From: Phormidium sp. OSCR
GTDB taxonomy: Bacteria > Cyanobacteriota > Cyanobacteriia > Cyanobacteriales > Geitlerinemataceae
Direction: 5' to 3'
Length of the DNA stretch: 46,174 bases
Assembly (NCBI GenBank): GCA_001314905.1
Contig: LJZT01000024.1
Span: 1 to 46,174 of the forward strand
Made by a program: the position numbers and the translations under genes. Below the pieces are notes generated by a model, which saw nothing but the letters and a program-made list of their open reading frames with translations, did not search any database and had not been told where the DNA came from. This document shows, piece after piece, positions 24,001 through 32,782 of the stretch. Every line of letters begins with the position of its first letter. The stretch's first letter is position 1.

Positions 24001-25425
24001 TTAATTAGCTTCGGAAACGCCCCGATGAACCGTTTTGACCCATTTGAGCCGTTTAGGACGAACCGCCAGGCGAGCGGTGGTACTGGCCATGACTAACAGC
24101 CAATGCAACATATACAGGGTTCCCTGAACGGTGTCCCGCAGCAATAGGGGCCAAGGTTGCTGTTGATGAGTCTGACGATTCACCCGTCGTAGGCCCAAGA
24201 ACATCCAAACTAAGGACAGACTAATGGTTAGGGTGGTCATGGGGCTAAACAGGGGCAGACGAGTCCGCAGCAAGGAGAGCAGCAAATCTGGGAAGGCGGC
24301 GGTGGGGAGGAGATATTGAATCCAGAGAAAAACCAGTAAATCCAGTCGTTTTGAGAAACTCAGCCGTCGCCCACAGAGGAGTCGCCAATAGTCGAGATAG
24401 CGTTGATAGCCCCCTTCGGCCCAACGGGAACGTTGATGCCACAGGGCCAGGGCTTCGGTGACGCCTTCTTCGCGAACGGTGGGCGTTGTCACACAGTCGA
24501 TATCCCAGCGGTCCAGATGCAGGCGTAGGGTGAGGTCGAGATCGTCGGTGATGGTTTCTTCGTTGAAATAACCACAGCGTTCGAGGGCGGTACGGCGAAT
24601 CACCTGTCCGTTGCCCCGCAGTTCGCCGATTCCACCCACGGCCACCCGTTGTTCTTGCAGGTAGGCATCTAAAATCATTTCGGCCCGTTGTCCCTGCGTC
24701 CAGAGGTTTTCGGCGGCGTTGCTGATGGCTTTGCGGACTTGTACGGCGCCGATGCGATCGCGCTGAAACAGGGGCAACACCCGCCAGAGGAAGTCAGCAC
24801 TGACTTGAGCATCGGCGTCAAAGATGGCGATAATGTCCCCTTTGGCGAGTTTCACGGCTTGGTTGAGTGCCCCGGATTTGCCGCCGCGAGCGCTGTGATC
24901 GCGATGGAGGACGTTGAGGCGATCGTATTTTTGACTGAGATGATCGAGGAGTTCTGGGGTTCCGTCACTGCTGTTGTCGTCGATGGCCCAAATCTCATAG
25001 CGATCTCCGGGATAGTCAATCTGATCTAACATCTCAATCAGCGGGGTAATGGCCGCTTCCTCGTTTTTGGCCGGAATCAGAAACGAGACATAGGGAAGTG
25101 GGCCATCGACAGATAGGGGAATCAGTTGACGACGAGGGGGCGGCAGGATAATTGTTCTTAGGGCATGAAGGCCGACGAGTCCTGTGAATACCCAGATGAG
25201 CCAGATTCCCCAAGAGACAAAATGTAGCCCAATGACAATCCCCCAAATGAGTAGTAACATCAGAGCGGCTTTGCCTCGTCGCCCCGCATAGCCTCGATAG
25301 GAGAGGGATAACTCCTCAGAGGTGCTGACCGATGAGGTTGGCTCTAAGGGGCGATCGGACAAAATTGTATGTAACGGTTCCCATAACTGAGAGGGATTGC
25401 GATCAAACCAAAAATTTACGGGCAT
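24001..25425 (-). CDS. Processive GT2 family membrane glycosyltransferase
   Basis: This 474-aa enzyme has two N-terminal membrane segments (about 53-88). The GT-A catalytic domain follows: PAKNEEAAITPLIEML, WAIDDNSSDGTPELL, IIAIFDADAQVSADF (DxD), ETITDDLDLTLRLHL (TED-like aspartate) and QRSRWAEGGYQRYLDYW (QxxRW, the mark of processive beta-glycosyltransferases). C-terminal membrane helices are at about 355-450. The sugar and product are unknown. Relatives make polysaccharides or glycolipids such as those of the outer envelope and thylakoids. It reads convergently into dnaX. Confidence 0.87.
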   Translation of the reverse strand: MPVNFWFDRNPSQLWEPLHTILSDRPLEPTSSVSTSEELSLSYRGYAGRRGKAALMLLLIWGIVIGLHFVSWGIWLIWVFTGLVGLHALRTIILPPPRRQLIPLSVDGPLPYVSFLIPAKNEEAAITPLIEMLDQIDYPGDRYEIWAIDDNSSDGTPELLDHLSQKYDRLNVLHRDHSARGGKSGALNQAVKLAKGDIIAIFDADAQVSADFLWRVLPLFQRDRIGAVQVRKAISNAAENLWTQGQRAEMILDAYLQEQRVAVGGIGELRGNGQVIRRTALERCGYFNEETITDDLDLTLRLHLDRWDIDCVTTPTVREEGVTEALALWHQRSRWAEGGYQRYLDYWRLLCGRRLSFSKRLDLLVFLWIQYLLPTAAFPDLLLSLLRTRLPLFSPMTTLTISLSLVWMFLGLRRVNRQTHQQQPWPLLLRDTVQGTLYMLHWLLVMASTTARLAVRPKRLKWVKTVHRGVSEAN

Positions 25426-25747
25426 AGTTGGGGTTTGTTGTGCTGCATTCTCACCAAAAAGGGCTGTAGCTGTGAGACCACGCTACAATCTCAAAATATC
25501 TCAAAGTAATCTCGATAAGGAAATGTCATGCTCCCGACAGCCGCTGAGTCAGGTGAACGGATTGCCGGCCTGGCCCCGGTCAAATTTCCGTCAGATCCAG
25601 AGATAAGGGCAGTCTAGCCCGGTGTTGGCTTGAGTCAACCTGAGTGAACCTAGGGGGAGAGAGACCCGGCGCTAGATATAGAATGGCGTATGGTGGGTTG
25701 GCGGGTCTCGTCGATGCCACAAGCCGTTCCATTCTACTTCTCGTACT
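25426..25747. other. Divergent intergenic region GT2 / EbsA-like gene
   Basis: These 322 nt contain no convincing gene. An inverted repeat GAGACCCG (25661-25668)/CGGGTCTC (25702-25709) flanks a -10-like TATAGAAT near 25677. Promoters for both divergent genes must be here. Confidence 0.45.
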
Positions 25748-26125
25748 ATGTCACTGGAAAATCTCCAACCTGCCCCTAAGGCCAAAGTCATGGTCTATCT
25801 CCCTTACTATAAGACCAATAATCAGCGTAGTGCGCTGCCCTTGGCGATCGGGCTGTATGAGAAGGGAAATCTCGAAGGCGAGCGCCGCATCGAAGGGGGC
25901 AAGAATATTCCCTTTGTCGCAACCTGGAATGTATCGAGTCTTCCGGCTGATCCAACCCGCTGCCGTTTACAGTTTGATGGCAATGCGGACTTGAGCTATG
26001 AGACGACGATGGCGAATTATGAGTTTATTAATTTTGTCATCGAACTGCTGATTATTTTTAAGAAGTACCGGGTTGTGGACTTCTCGAAGGGGTTTTATCA
26101 CAAACTATTAGATGTGGATGAGTAG
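25748..26125 (+). CDS. ebsA: Probable EbsA, type IV pilus/biofilm-suppression factor
   Basis: This 125-aa cyanobacteria-specific protein reads VMVYLPYYKTNNQ near the start, GNLEGERRIEGGKNIPFVAT in the middle and FSKGFYHKLLDVDE at the end. I match it from memory to EbsA, described in Synechococcus elongatus as part of a complex with PilB and Hfq that is needed for pili and for suppressing biofilms. The match is by pattern, not by search. No membrane segment is seen except a weakly hydrophobic helix (INFVIELLIIF). The next gene downstream is a DRTGG-domain protein with its own start signals. Confidence 0.6.
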   Translation: MSLENLQPAPKAKVMVYLPYYKTNNQRSALPLAIGLYEKGNLEGERRIEGGKNIPFVATWNVSSLPADPTRCRLQFDGNADLSYETTMANYEFINFVIELLIIFKKYRVVDFSKGFYHKLLDVDE

Positions 26126-26310
26126 GCCTCAACGACTGTCAGACCCAGACAGGAAGGATGTGGGCCTGAGTTGATTGACTTTGGCCCTGAACGGAGTACG
26201 TCACGGAAGGTCGCCCTTGATACAGTTACTATGAAGTTTGACGGCTCACAGTAGATCGAACATTGAACACAGTGAAGGTGAGTTGTGTCTACAGCCATCT
26301 CACAGCATGG

Positions 26311-26318
26311 AAAAGGAG
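26311..26318 (+). promoter_or_regulatory. Shine-Dalgarno deciding the DRTGG-protein start
   Basis: AAAAGGAG lies 8 nt before GTG 26327. The other in-frame GTG at 26285 has a weaker, closer AAGG. The 26327 start also yields the usual family N-terminus directly before the strand leading to the P-loop. Confidence 0.6.
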
Positions 26319-26326
26319 TGTCTAGC

Positions 26327-27412
26327 GTGTCGAACCCCCCAAAATATCTAATCGTTGGCTCGATTGAACCCTGTAGTGGTAAAACATCTAGTCTGTTGGG
26401 ACTAGCTCGTCAACTGCGTCAACGGGGTCTGGAATTTGCCATTGGCCAACCCTTGGTTCCCGCCGTCAGTCTTTCGGACTCATCCGAGTTGAATGAGGCG
26501 GAAGTGGACTTTGTGGCTCAACAGCTACATCTGAGCAGCGATCGCGTCCAAGCCCCAGTTCTCACTCTCTCGCCGGATTTGTTGGCTAAACGCCTACAAG
26601 GACGGGATACAACGGACTACACTCAACAGGTTCGGGATTTACCCAGTCCTGATGTGGAGTTGGTGGTTTGGGAAGGGCCGACGAGTTTATCGGAAGGACG
26701 CAGTTTTGGACTGGCTCTACCGCAACTGGCTGAGTTGGTCGATGCGGCTGTGTTACTGGTGATTCGTTATCACTCGATGTTAACCATTGATCGGGTGTTG
26801 TCGGCCAAGGCTCAGTTGGGCGATCGCCCCTTGGGGGTCATCCTCAATAATGTTCCCCTTGATGAGTTGGATGAGGTGCACTCTCGGGTGCAGCCCTTTC
26901 TCGAAGAATCTGGCATTACGGTGGTGGGCGTTCTACCTCATAGTGCCTTGCTACGCAGTGTCAGTGTTGAGGATGTGGTGAAAAACCTCAAGGCGGAGGT
27001 GTTATCGGGTAAGGATCGTCTGGATTTGATGATTGAGAGCATCCAGATTGGTGCGATGAGTGTTAATTCGGCGGTGAAGTATTTTCAACAAAGTCTCAAT
27101 ACGGCTATTGTTACTGGCGGCGATCGCACGGATATTCAGTTGGCGGCCCTGGAAACGGCAACCCACTGTCTCATCCTCACGGGCCATCACCTGACTCCGA
27201 GTGATTTGGTCCTCAATCGCGCCGAGGAAGTCGAAATCCCCGTGATTTCCGTCGAACGAGATACCTTAACCACTGTCGAGATTCTCGATGCGATGTTTGG
27301 ACGCACCCCCGTGCGGGAACCGATGAAGCTTGACTATATTTATCAGATGGCTCAGGAACATTTGAATGTTGAGCGACTCTTGCAGATGTTGGAGTTGGGA
27401 AACCCAGACTAG
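26327..27412 (+). CDS. Phosphotransacetylase-family protein (BioD-like P-loop + DRTGG)
   Basis: This 361-aa cytosolic protein has an N-terminal dethiobiotin-synthetase-like P-loop domain with VGSIEPCSGKTSSLLGL (about 8-24) and ELVVWEGPTSLSEG. A C-terminal DRTGG domain follows (about 200-310, IESIQIGAMSVNSAVKYF, then TAIVTGGDRTDIQLAALE). The same architecture precedes the catalytic part in long phosphotransacetylases, but the acetyltransferase domain itself is missing. It is therefore probably regulatory or ligand-binding rather than an enzyme. GTG start chosen as explained for the ribosome-binding site. It follows the EbsA-like gene by about 200 nt. Confidence 0.8.
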   Translation: MSNPPKYLIVGSIEPCSGKTSSLLGLARQLRQRGLEFAIGQPLVPAVSLSDSSELNEAEVDFVAQQLHLSSDRVQAPVLTLSPDLLAKRLQGRDTTDYTQQVRDLPSPDVELVVWEGPTSLSEGRSFGLALPQLAELVDAAVLLVIRYHSMLTIDRVLSAKAQLGDRPLGVILNNVPLDELDEVHSRVQPFLEESGITVVGVLPHSALLRSVSVEDVVKNLKAEVLSGKDRLDLMIESIQIGAMSVNSAVKYFQQSLNTAIVTGGDRTDIQLAALETATHCLILTGHHLTPSDLVLNRAEEVEIPVISVERDTLTTVEILDAMFGRTPVREPMKLDYIYQMAQEHLNVERLLQMLELGNPD

Positions 27413-27564
27413 AACCCAGATTGGGGGGAGAAAGACCCTAACGGTGGCCCCTCGGGGTCGCCTGGGGTCTGGCCCCGATTACGTCAACTCTCCTCCGGTT
27501 CTTCCCCGCAAAAGCGTTCTGTCTGTTACAATACTTGCGTCGTTCAGTTCCCGTCGTACTGTCT

Positions 27565-28071
27565 TTGAGTCAAACTACAGAGACTTCCGAGAAAGTTGAC
27601 GTTTTCCTACAAGAGCTGGCTGCAATTCAGCAGTCTGGTTCCAAACGCATCGCGATTCTCGGGTCGCGTCATGTTCCTATCACTCATCAACATCTGATTG
27701 AGGTGATGAGTTATGCCCTGGTCCTAGGAGGGAATCGCTTGATTACCTCGGGGGCGACAGGGACAAATTCTGCTGCGATTCGCGGAGCTATGCGTGCTGA
27801 TCCGAATCAGTTAACGGTGATTCTTCCTCAAAGCTTGAAACGTCAGGCCAATGAGTCACGCAAACAACTTGAGCAAGTTATGCATCTGGTGGAACATCCA
27901 GAACATGATGAGTTGTCGTTGGCTGAAGCAAGTGCTAATTGCAATTTGGAGATCATTAGCCGCTGTCAGCAATTGATCTGTTTTGCGTTCCATGATAGCC
28001 ACACCCTGCTCCAAACCTGTCGGGATGCGGAAGACCAGCGTAAAATTGTGACGCTGTTTTATTTCGATTAA
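27565..28071 (+). CDS. DprA-like Rossmann-fold protein (DNA recombination-mediator protein A family)
   Basis: This 168-aa protein has a single Rossmann-like domain similar to DprA/LOG proteins: KRIAILGSRHVPITHQHLI, NRLITSGATGTNSAAIRGAM and LTVILPQSLKRQ, ending KIVTLFYFD. It lacks the SAM and winged-helix domains of complete DprA, so a role in transformation is not certain. The upstream open frame allows TTG 27535. The TTG at 27565 gives MSQTTET, which matches the usual family start, and is preferred. The following MAPEG gene starts 22 nt downstream and may be co-transcribed. Confidence 0.8.
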   Translation: MSQTTETSEKVDVFLQELAAIQQSGSKRIAILGSRHVPITHQHLIEVMSYALVLGGNRLITSGATGTNSAAIRGAMRADPNQLTVILPQSLKRQANESRKQLEQVMHLVEHPEHDELSLAEASANCNLEIISRCQQLICFAFHDSHTLLQTCRDAEDQRKIVTLFYFD

Positions 28072-28093
28072 TGCCTCAGCAGGGAAGGTCTTG

Positions 28094-28522
28094 ATGTTAC
28101 GAGAATGGTCTGATTCATTGGTCTTGCTGTTGGCGATCGCCGTGGCAGCGGTACTGATCTATTTGCCTTATCTTCTGGTCGGGTATGCTCGTGTGCGGGT
28201 GGGATATGATTTAGCGGCCCCTCGTGCGATGTTCGATCGCCTCCCGGCTTATGCACAACGGGCCACTTGGGCGCACCAAAACTCGTTTGAGACGTTCTTA
28301 CCGTTTACGGCGGCGGCCTTGATGGCTTATGTCACGGAGGTCAGTTCTTCGACAACCACTTCGGCGGCTCTCGTTTTTCTGGTGGCTCGGTTTCTCTATA
28401 GCGTCTGTTATATTGGCAACTTGCCACTGCTGCGATCGGCATCGTTCATAGTAGGGACGATCGCCACGTTAGTGCTGTTTGCTCTGGGATTGCAAGGAGC
28501 CGGTCTTGATCCCGGTCTTTAA
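28094..28522 (+). CDS. MAPEG family membrane protein
   Basis: This 142-aa integral membrane protein has four hydrophobic helices (about 9-30, 60-82, 90-112 and 115-135). The MAPEG signature region is RATWAHQNSFETFLPFTAAAL, carrying the conserved Asn-x-x-Glu. Eukaryotic relatives are glutathione transferases or eicosanoid enzymes; the cyanobacterial substrate is unknown. AGGGAAGG (28081-28088) lies 5 nt before the ATG and fixes the start. The last 4 nt overlap the 3' end of the convergent cysteine-hydrolase gene. Confidence 0.87.
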   Translation: MLREWSDSLVLLLAIAVAAVLIYLPYLLVGYARVRVGYDLAAPRAMFDRLPAYAQRATWAHQNSFETFLPFTAAALMAYVTEVSSSTTTSAALVFLVARFLYSVCYIGNLPLLRSASFIVGTIATLVLFALGLQGAGLDPGL

Positions 28523-29544
28523 GTCTTGTTGAGCCAGTCGGAAGCGGCTTGGCTCGAAACTCGTTGCATCCCTAAGTCGGCACAGTCGGCGAAAGCGGCA
28601 TCAGCTCCCTCGCTGAAGTCGACGACCCCAGGAATCACCACCGGGGAGGTACAGTCTTCGAGAAGATAGATTTTTTGGGCAATTGTTTCGGGATTGTTGG
28701 GATGGCGATCGCGGATTTCTTGTCCTAAGTCCCGCACCGTCCAGGCGACACAATGACTTTTAGCCTGTCCGGCGATAATGAGCTGATCAAAGCTCAGAAG
28801 ATGCTCGATTAACGCGGTATTGGTCCGGGCGATCGCTGTCCCATCCGCTGTGGTTTGCACCTCCGGTTTCAGCACCGAGTAGTTTTCAGTCAGAGGGTGC
28901 ATTCCCTTGAGTTCATAGCGTGTTGGACTGCGACGCACCAAACTATGAACAAAACAGGCTTCTTCAACGGCGGCAACTAGACTATGACCAATGCCGCCAG
29001 TCATACCATGATACGCCCAAATTGTCAAGGGATATTTGCTCTCTTGGGTCAGTTGTCGTGCATAATGCCGTGCATAGGCATCCGCATCAATGTCAAGGGG
29101 CAACATCGGCACAATCTCAGGATTAATGCGCCAGGTTCGGGCCTCAATATCTGCTAGTTCCAGGGTACTCATCGGAGCAGGATGCTCGCCGGCATCATTA
29201 ACCCAAAAAGCCGGATGAAAAATCTGTAAGGCGCTGTGGGTGTCCATCGTCGCAATAATCTCGGTAATGTCTCCCAGATGACGATAGATAAACTCACAAA
29301 GCCGTTGATTATCTTCAACAGCCCCCTGACCGCTTTTTCCTGCCACAAACAACTCAAAACCAGGAATACAAAACGTATTTTGTACATCAATTAACAGCAG
29401 TCCGATGCGCCGTTGATCGTCACAAGCCGGGGAAATCTGATGCTGCTGTTGCCAATGGTGAGCATCTTGAGCGCGATCGCCATAAGGAACTCGCCAAACT
29501 TCACCAACCGCTGCTCGATTAAACCAAGAAGGATACATAAACAC
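28519..29544 (-). CDS. Isochorismatase-like cysteine hydrolase, enlarged
   Basis: This 341-aa protein has the isochorismatase/nicotinamidase fold: catalytic Asp in LLLIDVQNTFCIPGF (about 48-62), the lysine region around SKYPLTIWAYHGM, and Cys in LIIAGQAKSHCVAWTVRDLG (about 258-277). Typical members are about 180-220 aa. Here an N-terminal segment and a large middle insertion with TRYELKGMHPLTENYSVL make it unusually long. The substrate is unknown; nicotinamide is possible but not shown. Start at 29544 (MFMYPSW) or two codons later. It lies downstream of pntB on the same strand, but a terminator-like hairpin separates them. Confidence 0.82.
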   Translation of the reverse strand: MFMYPSWFNRAAVGEVWRVPYGDRAQDAHHWQQQHQISPACDDQRRIGLLLIDVQNTFCIPGFELFVAGKSGQGAVEDNQRLCEFIYRHLGDITEIIATMDTHSALQIFHPAFWVNDAGEHPAPMSTLELADIEARTWRINPEIVPMLPLDIDADAYARHYARQLTQESKYPLTIWAYHGMTGGIGHSLVAAVEEACFVHSLVRRSPTRYELKGMHPLTENYSVLKPEVQTTADGTAIARTNTALIEHLLSFDQLIIAGQAKSHCVAWTVRDLGQEIRDRHPNNPETIAQKIYLLEDCTSPVVIPGVVDFSEGADAAFADCADLGMQRVSSQAASDWLNKT

Positions 29545-29626
29545 TCAATTGCCAATAAAAAAACAAATTCAAACTAAACAAATTAAAATTAGAGAAATTC
29601 CGCTAATCAATTGCCTTTAATTCTGC

Positions 29627-29667
29627 AAAACCCAGCCCTTCAACCAAGAGGCTGAAAAACTGGGTCT
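29627..29667 (-). terminator. Terminator after pntB
   Basis: On the minus strand ACCCAG and CTGGGT form the outer stem (29665-29660 with 29635-29630), an inner CAGCC/GGCTG stem is possible, and the 3' arm leads into TTTTG. It lies about 20 nt after the pntB stop. Confidence 0.6.
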
Positions 29668-29686
29668 TACAAAAGGAAACGGTCCC

Positions 29687-31099
29687 TTAGAGCTGCTTCA
29701 CTTCAGCCACCAGCTTCGAGACCATATCCTTAGCAGAGCCAAATAACATCATGGTTTTGTCCCGGTAGAACAACTCATTGTCGACTCCAGCAAAACCAGT
29801 ACTGAGACTCCGTTTAATGACGATCGCGTGTTTAGCGCGATCGACCTGAATAATCGGCATCCCATAAATCGGGCTATCTTTCTGGCTTTCAGCCGAGGGA
29901 TTGACCACATCATTAGCACCAATCACCAAGGCCACATCCGTTTCCTCAAACTGAGGATTGATGTCATCCATATCATAGAGCGCATCATAGGGAACATTGG
30001 CTTCAGCCAGTAGCACATTCATATGTCCCGGCATCCGGCCAGCAACAGGGTGAATCGCATACTTCACCTCAACCCCCATTTTGTCCAACTGATCCGCCAG
30101 CTCACGAATCGAATGTTGAGCTTGAGCCACCGCCATACCATAACCCGGCACAATGACCACAGAGCGAGCATAGCCGAGCATCATGGCGCATTCTTCGGGG
30201 TCAATGTTGCGAACCACTTTATCCCCTTGACTGCCGCCACCAGCAGCCGTAGCCGTACCGCCTCCTTCTCCGGTGCCGAAGGCCGCAAACAAGACATTCG
30301 CTAAAGAGCGGTTCATGCCTTTACACATGATGACCGTGAGAATGATCCCCGACGCACCAACTAAGGCCCCGGCGATGATGAGCATATTGTTCATCACCAC
30401 AAACCCCGCTGCACTAGCTGCTAAGCCAGAAAAGGAGTTTAACAGGGAGATGACTACTGGCATATCACCGCCGCCAATGGGGATGACAAACATAATCCCT
30501 AAGACGAGGGAAATGGCCACTAAGCCCAAAAACAGGGACGGGGTGGGAGAGGTGGCCACGAGGTAGCCACTACCAATGAGGAAACTCGCCAGCAAAGCCG
30601 CGTTAAAGGGCTGTTGCAGGGGAAAGGTAATGGGAGATCCCGAAATCAAACCTTGAAGTTTAGCAAAGGCAATCAGGGAGCCGGTAAAGGTGACGCCACC
30701 AATGAGAACCCCTAACATCACCGTGATCGTCGACCCGGCATTTGGCTCAGCGGTGAGATCAAAGTAATGCCAAAACTCAGCCATAGCCACGAGGGCGGAC
30801 GCTGCCCCCCCTAAGCCGTTAAAGAGTCCCACCAGTTGGGGCATCGAGGTCATGGCTACCTTTTGGGCCGTGATCGCGCCAATCACCGAACCGATAGCAA
30901 TCCCTACCAGAATCATTTGGTGATTGAGAACTTGGCGATCGAGCAGGGTGGCAACGATCGCCAGCAACATGGCGATCGAGGCCAGACGATTTCCTTGACG
31001 AGCGGTTGCCGGTGAACCGAGGCGTTTCAAGCCTACGAAGAACAGGGAGGCGGCAACCAGATAGCTCAGTTGAATGCCAGTTGGCAAAAAGTCGCTCAT
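29687..31099 (-). CDS. pntB: NAD(P) transhydrogenase subunit beta
   Basis: PntB carries the proton channel helices and the NADP(H)-binding domain III of the membrane transhydrogenase that couples proton flow to NADPH formation. The 470-aa protein has about nine hydrophobic helices in the first 265 residues (ATLLDRQVLNHQMILVG, then LIGGVTFTGSLIAFAKLQG). A soluble domain follows with VIVPGYGMAVAQAQHSIREL, HPVAGRMPGHMNVLLAEA, VALVIGANDVVNP and KRSLSTGFAGVDNELF, all standard NADP-site blocks. Its start overlaps the stop of the small alpha subunit by 4 nt, so translational coupling is likely. Confidence 0.96.
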   Translation of the reverse strand: MSDFLPTGIQLSYLVAASLFFVGLKRLGSPATARQGNRLASIAMLLAIVATLLDRQVLNHQMILVGIAIGSVIGAITAQKVAMTSMPQLVGLFNGLGGAASALVAMAEFWHYFDLTAEPNAGSTITVMLGVLIGGVTFTGSLIAFAKLQGLISGSPITFPLQQPFNAALLASFLIGSGYLVATSPTPSLFLGLVAISLVLGIMFVIPIGGGDMPVVISLLNSFSGLAASAAGFVVMNNMLIIAGALVGASGIILTVIMCKGMNRSLANVLFAAFGTGEGGGTATAAGGGSQGDKVVRNIDPEECAMMLGYARSVVIVPGYGMAVAQAQHSIRELADQLDKMGVEVKYAIHPVAGRMPGHMNVLLAEANVPYDALYDMDDINPQFEETDVALVIGANDVVNPSAESQKDSPIYGMPIIQVDRAKHAIVIKRSLSTGFAGVDNELFYRDKTMMLFGSAKDMVSKLVAEVKQL

Positions 31100-31389
31100 G
31101 CTTTAGCCTCTTTTTTCTTGAACATTTGCAGCATACGGTCTGTGACGAGGAAGCCGCCGACGACGTTAATGGTGGCGAAGACCACGGCCACCAAGCCGAG
31201 AATAACGGTCACGTTCCAATCGCGATCGCCGGCCACAACAATCGCCCCTAACAGAGCAATCCCAGAAATGGCATTAGCCCCGGACATCAGGGGAGTGTGC
31301 AGGGTTGGCGGAACTTTGTTGATGACCTCGAATCCGGCGAAGGATGCGAGGACGAAGATAAACAATGCAGCAATAATCGGGTCAGTCAT
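31096..31389 (-). CDS. pntA2: NAD(P) transhydrogenase subunit alpha part 2
   Basis: This 97-aa membrane subunit corresponds to the C-terminal hydrophobic part of E. coli PntA, encoded separately as in many bacteria. Three hydrophobic helices are visible (about 4-20, 37-52 and 58-82), along with the SGANAISGIALLGAIV block that helps form the proton pathway. It lies between the soluble alpha subunit (51 nt upstream) and pntB (4-nt overlap). The lysine-rich tail KKKEAKA is cytosolic. Confidence 0.94.
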   Translation of the reverse strand: MTDPIIAALFIFVLASFAGFEVINKVPPTLHTPLMSGANAISGIALLGAIVVAGDRDWNVTVILGLVAVVFATINVVGGFLVTDRMLQMFKKKEAKA

Positions 31390-31440
31390 ATCAAAACTCC
31401 TATGGGAGAGTCCAATCGGGATTCAGCGAGAGAGAACTCG

Positions 31441-32583
31441 CTAGGCCACCGACGTGGCGCCGAGAGCCTGGCGAACCCGCTCATTACGGATTTCACCCTT
31501 AAAGGTGACACAGGTGTCACTGGGGATATCATCCTCAAAATCGAGATTCAGCTGCTCTTCGTTGATCAGGTAGTCCAAGAAGGTTGAGATATTCTTGGCA
31601 TACATCTGGCTGGCGTGAACGGGCATCGAGGAGGGTAAGTTCACCGGGCCGATAAGGGTCACGCCATGACGCACGACATGAGCACCGGCTTCGGTTCCTT
31701 CACAGTTCCCCCCCTGTTGTGCAGCCAAATCCACCACAACGGAGCCTGGACGCATCCGGGTAATCATGTCATCGCTGATAATCCGAGGGGCTTTTTTGCC
31801 GGGAACTTGGGCGGTGGTAATCACCACATCGGCTTGGGCGACACTGTTGGAGATGGCCTCTTGGGTTTTCTGTTTCGAGGCTTCTGAGATTTCTTTGGCA
31901 TAGCCTCCTTGAGCCACGGTATCTTCTTCGAGTTCAACTTCGACGAATTTAGCGCCGAGACTTTGCACCTCTTCTTTGACAGCGGGCCGGATATCGAAGG
32001 CTTCTACAACGGCACCGAGACGACGGCTGGTGGCGATCGCCTGTAGGCCCGCGACCCCAGCGCCGACGATGAAGACCTTAGCTGGACGGATCGTACCCGC
32101 CGCCGTAGTCAACATGGGAAAGAACTTGGGTAACGCCTCAGCCGCTAGGAGAACGGCTTTATAACCGGCCACCCCAGCTTGAGACGACAGAGCATCCATA
32201 CTTTGGGCGCGACTGGTGCGGGGAATCAGCTCCATGCTCAGGGCTGTAATCCCCCGTTGGGCAATCTGCTGCATCAGTTCAGCATTAGCCAAGGGGTTGA
32301 GAAAACTAATCAGCGTGGTGTCGGGACTGAGGCGATCGACTTCCTCAGGGGTTGGCGGGGCAACTTTTAACAGCACATCATGCCCCTGCCAAATTTGACT
32401 GGGATCTGAGACAATCTTGGCACCGGCGGCTTCATAGGCCGAGTCGGGGAAGAAGGATCCTTCACCAGCACCGGCTTCGATCGCGATATCGAGTCCTTTT
32501 TTCGCTAACCGAGCCACGATATCGGGAATTAGCGCTACTCGGCGCTCTCCGACCTCGATTTCTTTGGCAACTGCAACTTTCAT
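31441..32583 (-). CDS. pntA: NAD(P) transhydrogenase subunit alpha part 1 (NAD-binding)
   Basis: This 380-aa soluble domain I of the transhydrogenase binds NAD(H). It begins MKVAVAKEIEVGERRVALIP, like alanine dehydrogenase relatives. The Rossmann motif is KVFIVGAGVAGLQAIATSRRLGA (GxGxxG); the mobile loop EDTVAQGGYAKEIS and the block VVVDLAAQQGGNCE are present. The membrane helices are encoded by the next gene. It is the first gene of a three-gene operon, and its upstream region (32584-33217) carries dyad elements. Confidence 0.95.
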   Translation of the reverse strand: MKVAVAKEIEVGERRVALIPDIVARLAKKGLDIAIEAGAGEGSFFPDSAYEAAGAKIVSDPSQIWQGHDVLLKVAPPTPEEVDRLSPDTTLISFLNPLANAELMQQIAQRGITALSMELIPRTSRAQSMDALSSQAGVAGYKAVLLAAEALPKFFPMLTTAAGTIRPAKVFIVGAGVAGLQAIATSRRLGAVVEAFDIRPAVKEEVQSLGAKFVEVELEEDTVAQGGYAKEISEASKQKTQEAISNSVAQADVVITTAQVPGKKAPRIISDDMITRMRPGSVVVDLAAQQGGNCEGTEAGAHVVRHGVTLIGPVNLPSSMPVHASQMYAKNISTFLDYLINEEQLNLDFEDDIPSDTCVTFKGEIRNERVRQALGATSVA

Positions 32584-32756
32584 AAAGACTCCTCTACGGG
32601 GTTAATGCTGCGATTTTAGCGGCGGGATGACTTGACGATCAGTTCGCGATAACCAACTTGATGCGACAAATGATGCAACCCGTGATACGACCGAAGACCT
32701 GTGAGTCAGGGTGAGCCGACCTGCCGCTGAGGGACAGGGACGCGATCGCATCTGCC

Positions 32757-32782
32757 TTGATCTACTGGGAATGGTAGATCAA
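32757..32782. promoter_or_regulatory. 26-nt perfect dyad upstream of pntA
   Basis: TTGATCTAC (32757-32765) and GTAGATCAA (32774-32782) are exact reverse complements around 8 nt (TGGGAATG). The symmetry, spacing and lack of a T-run suggest a binding site for a dimeric regulator rather than a terminator. It lies about 175 nt upstream of the pntA start. Confidence 0.5.
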
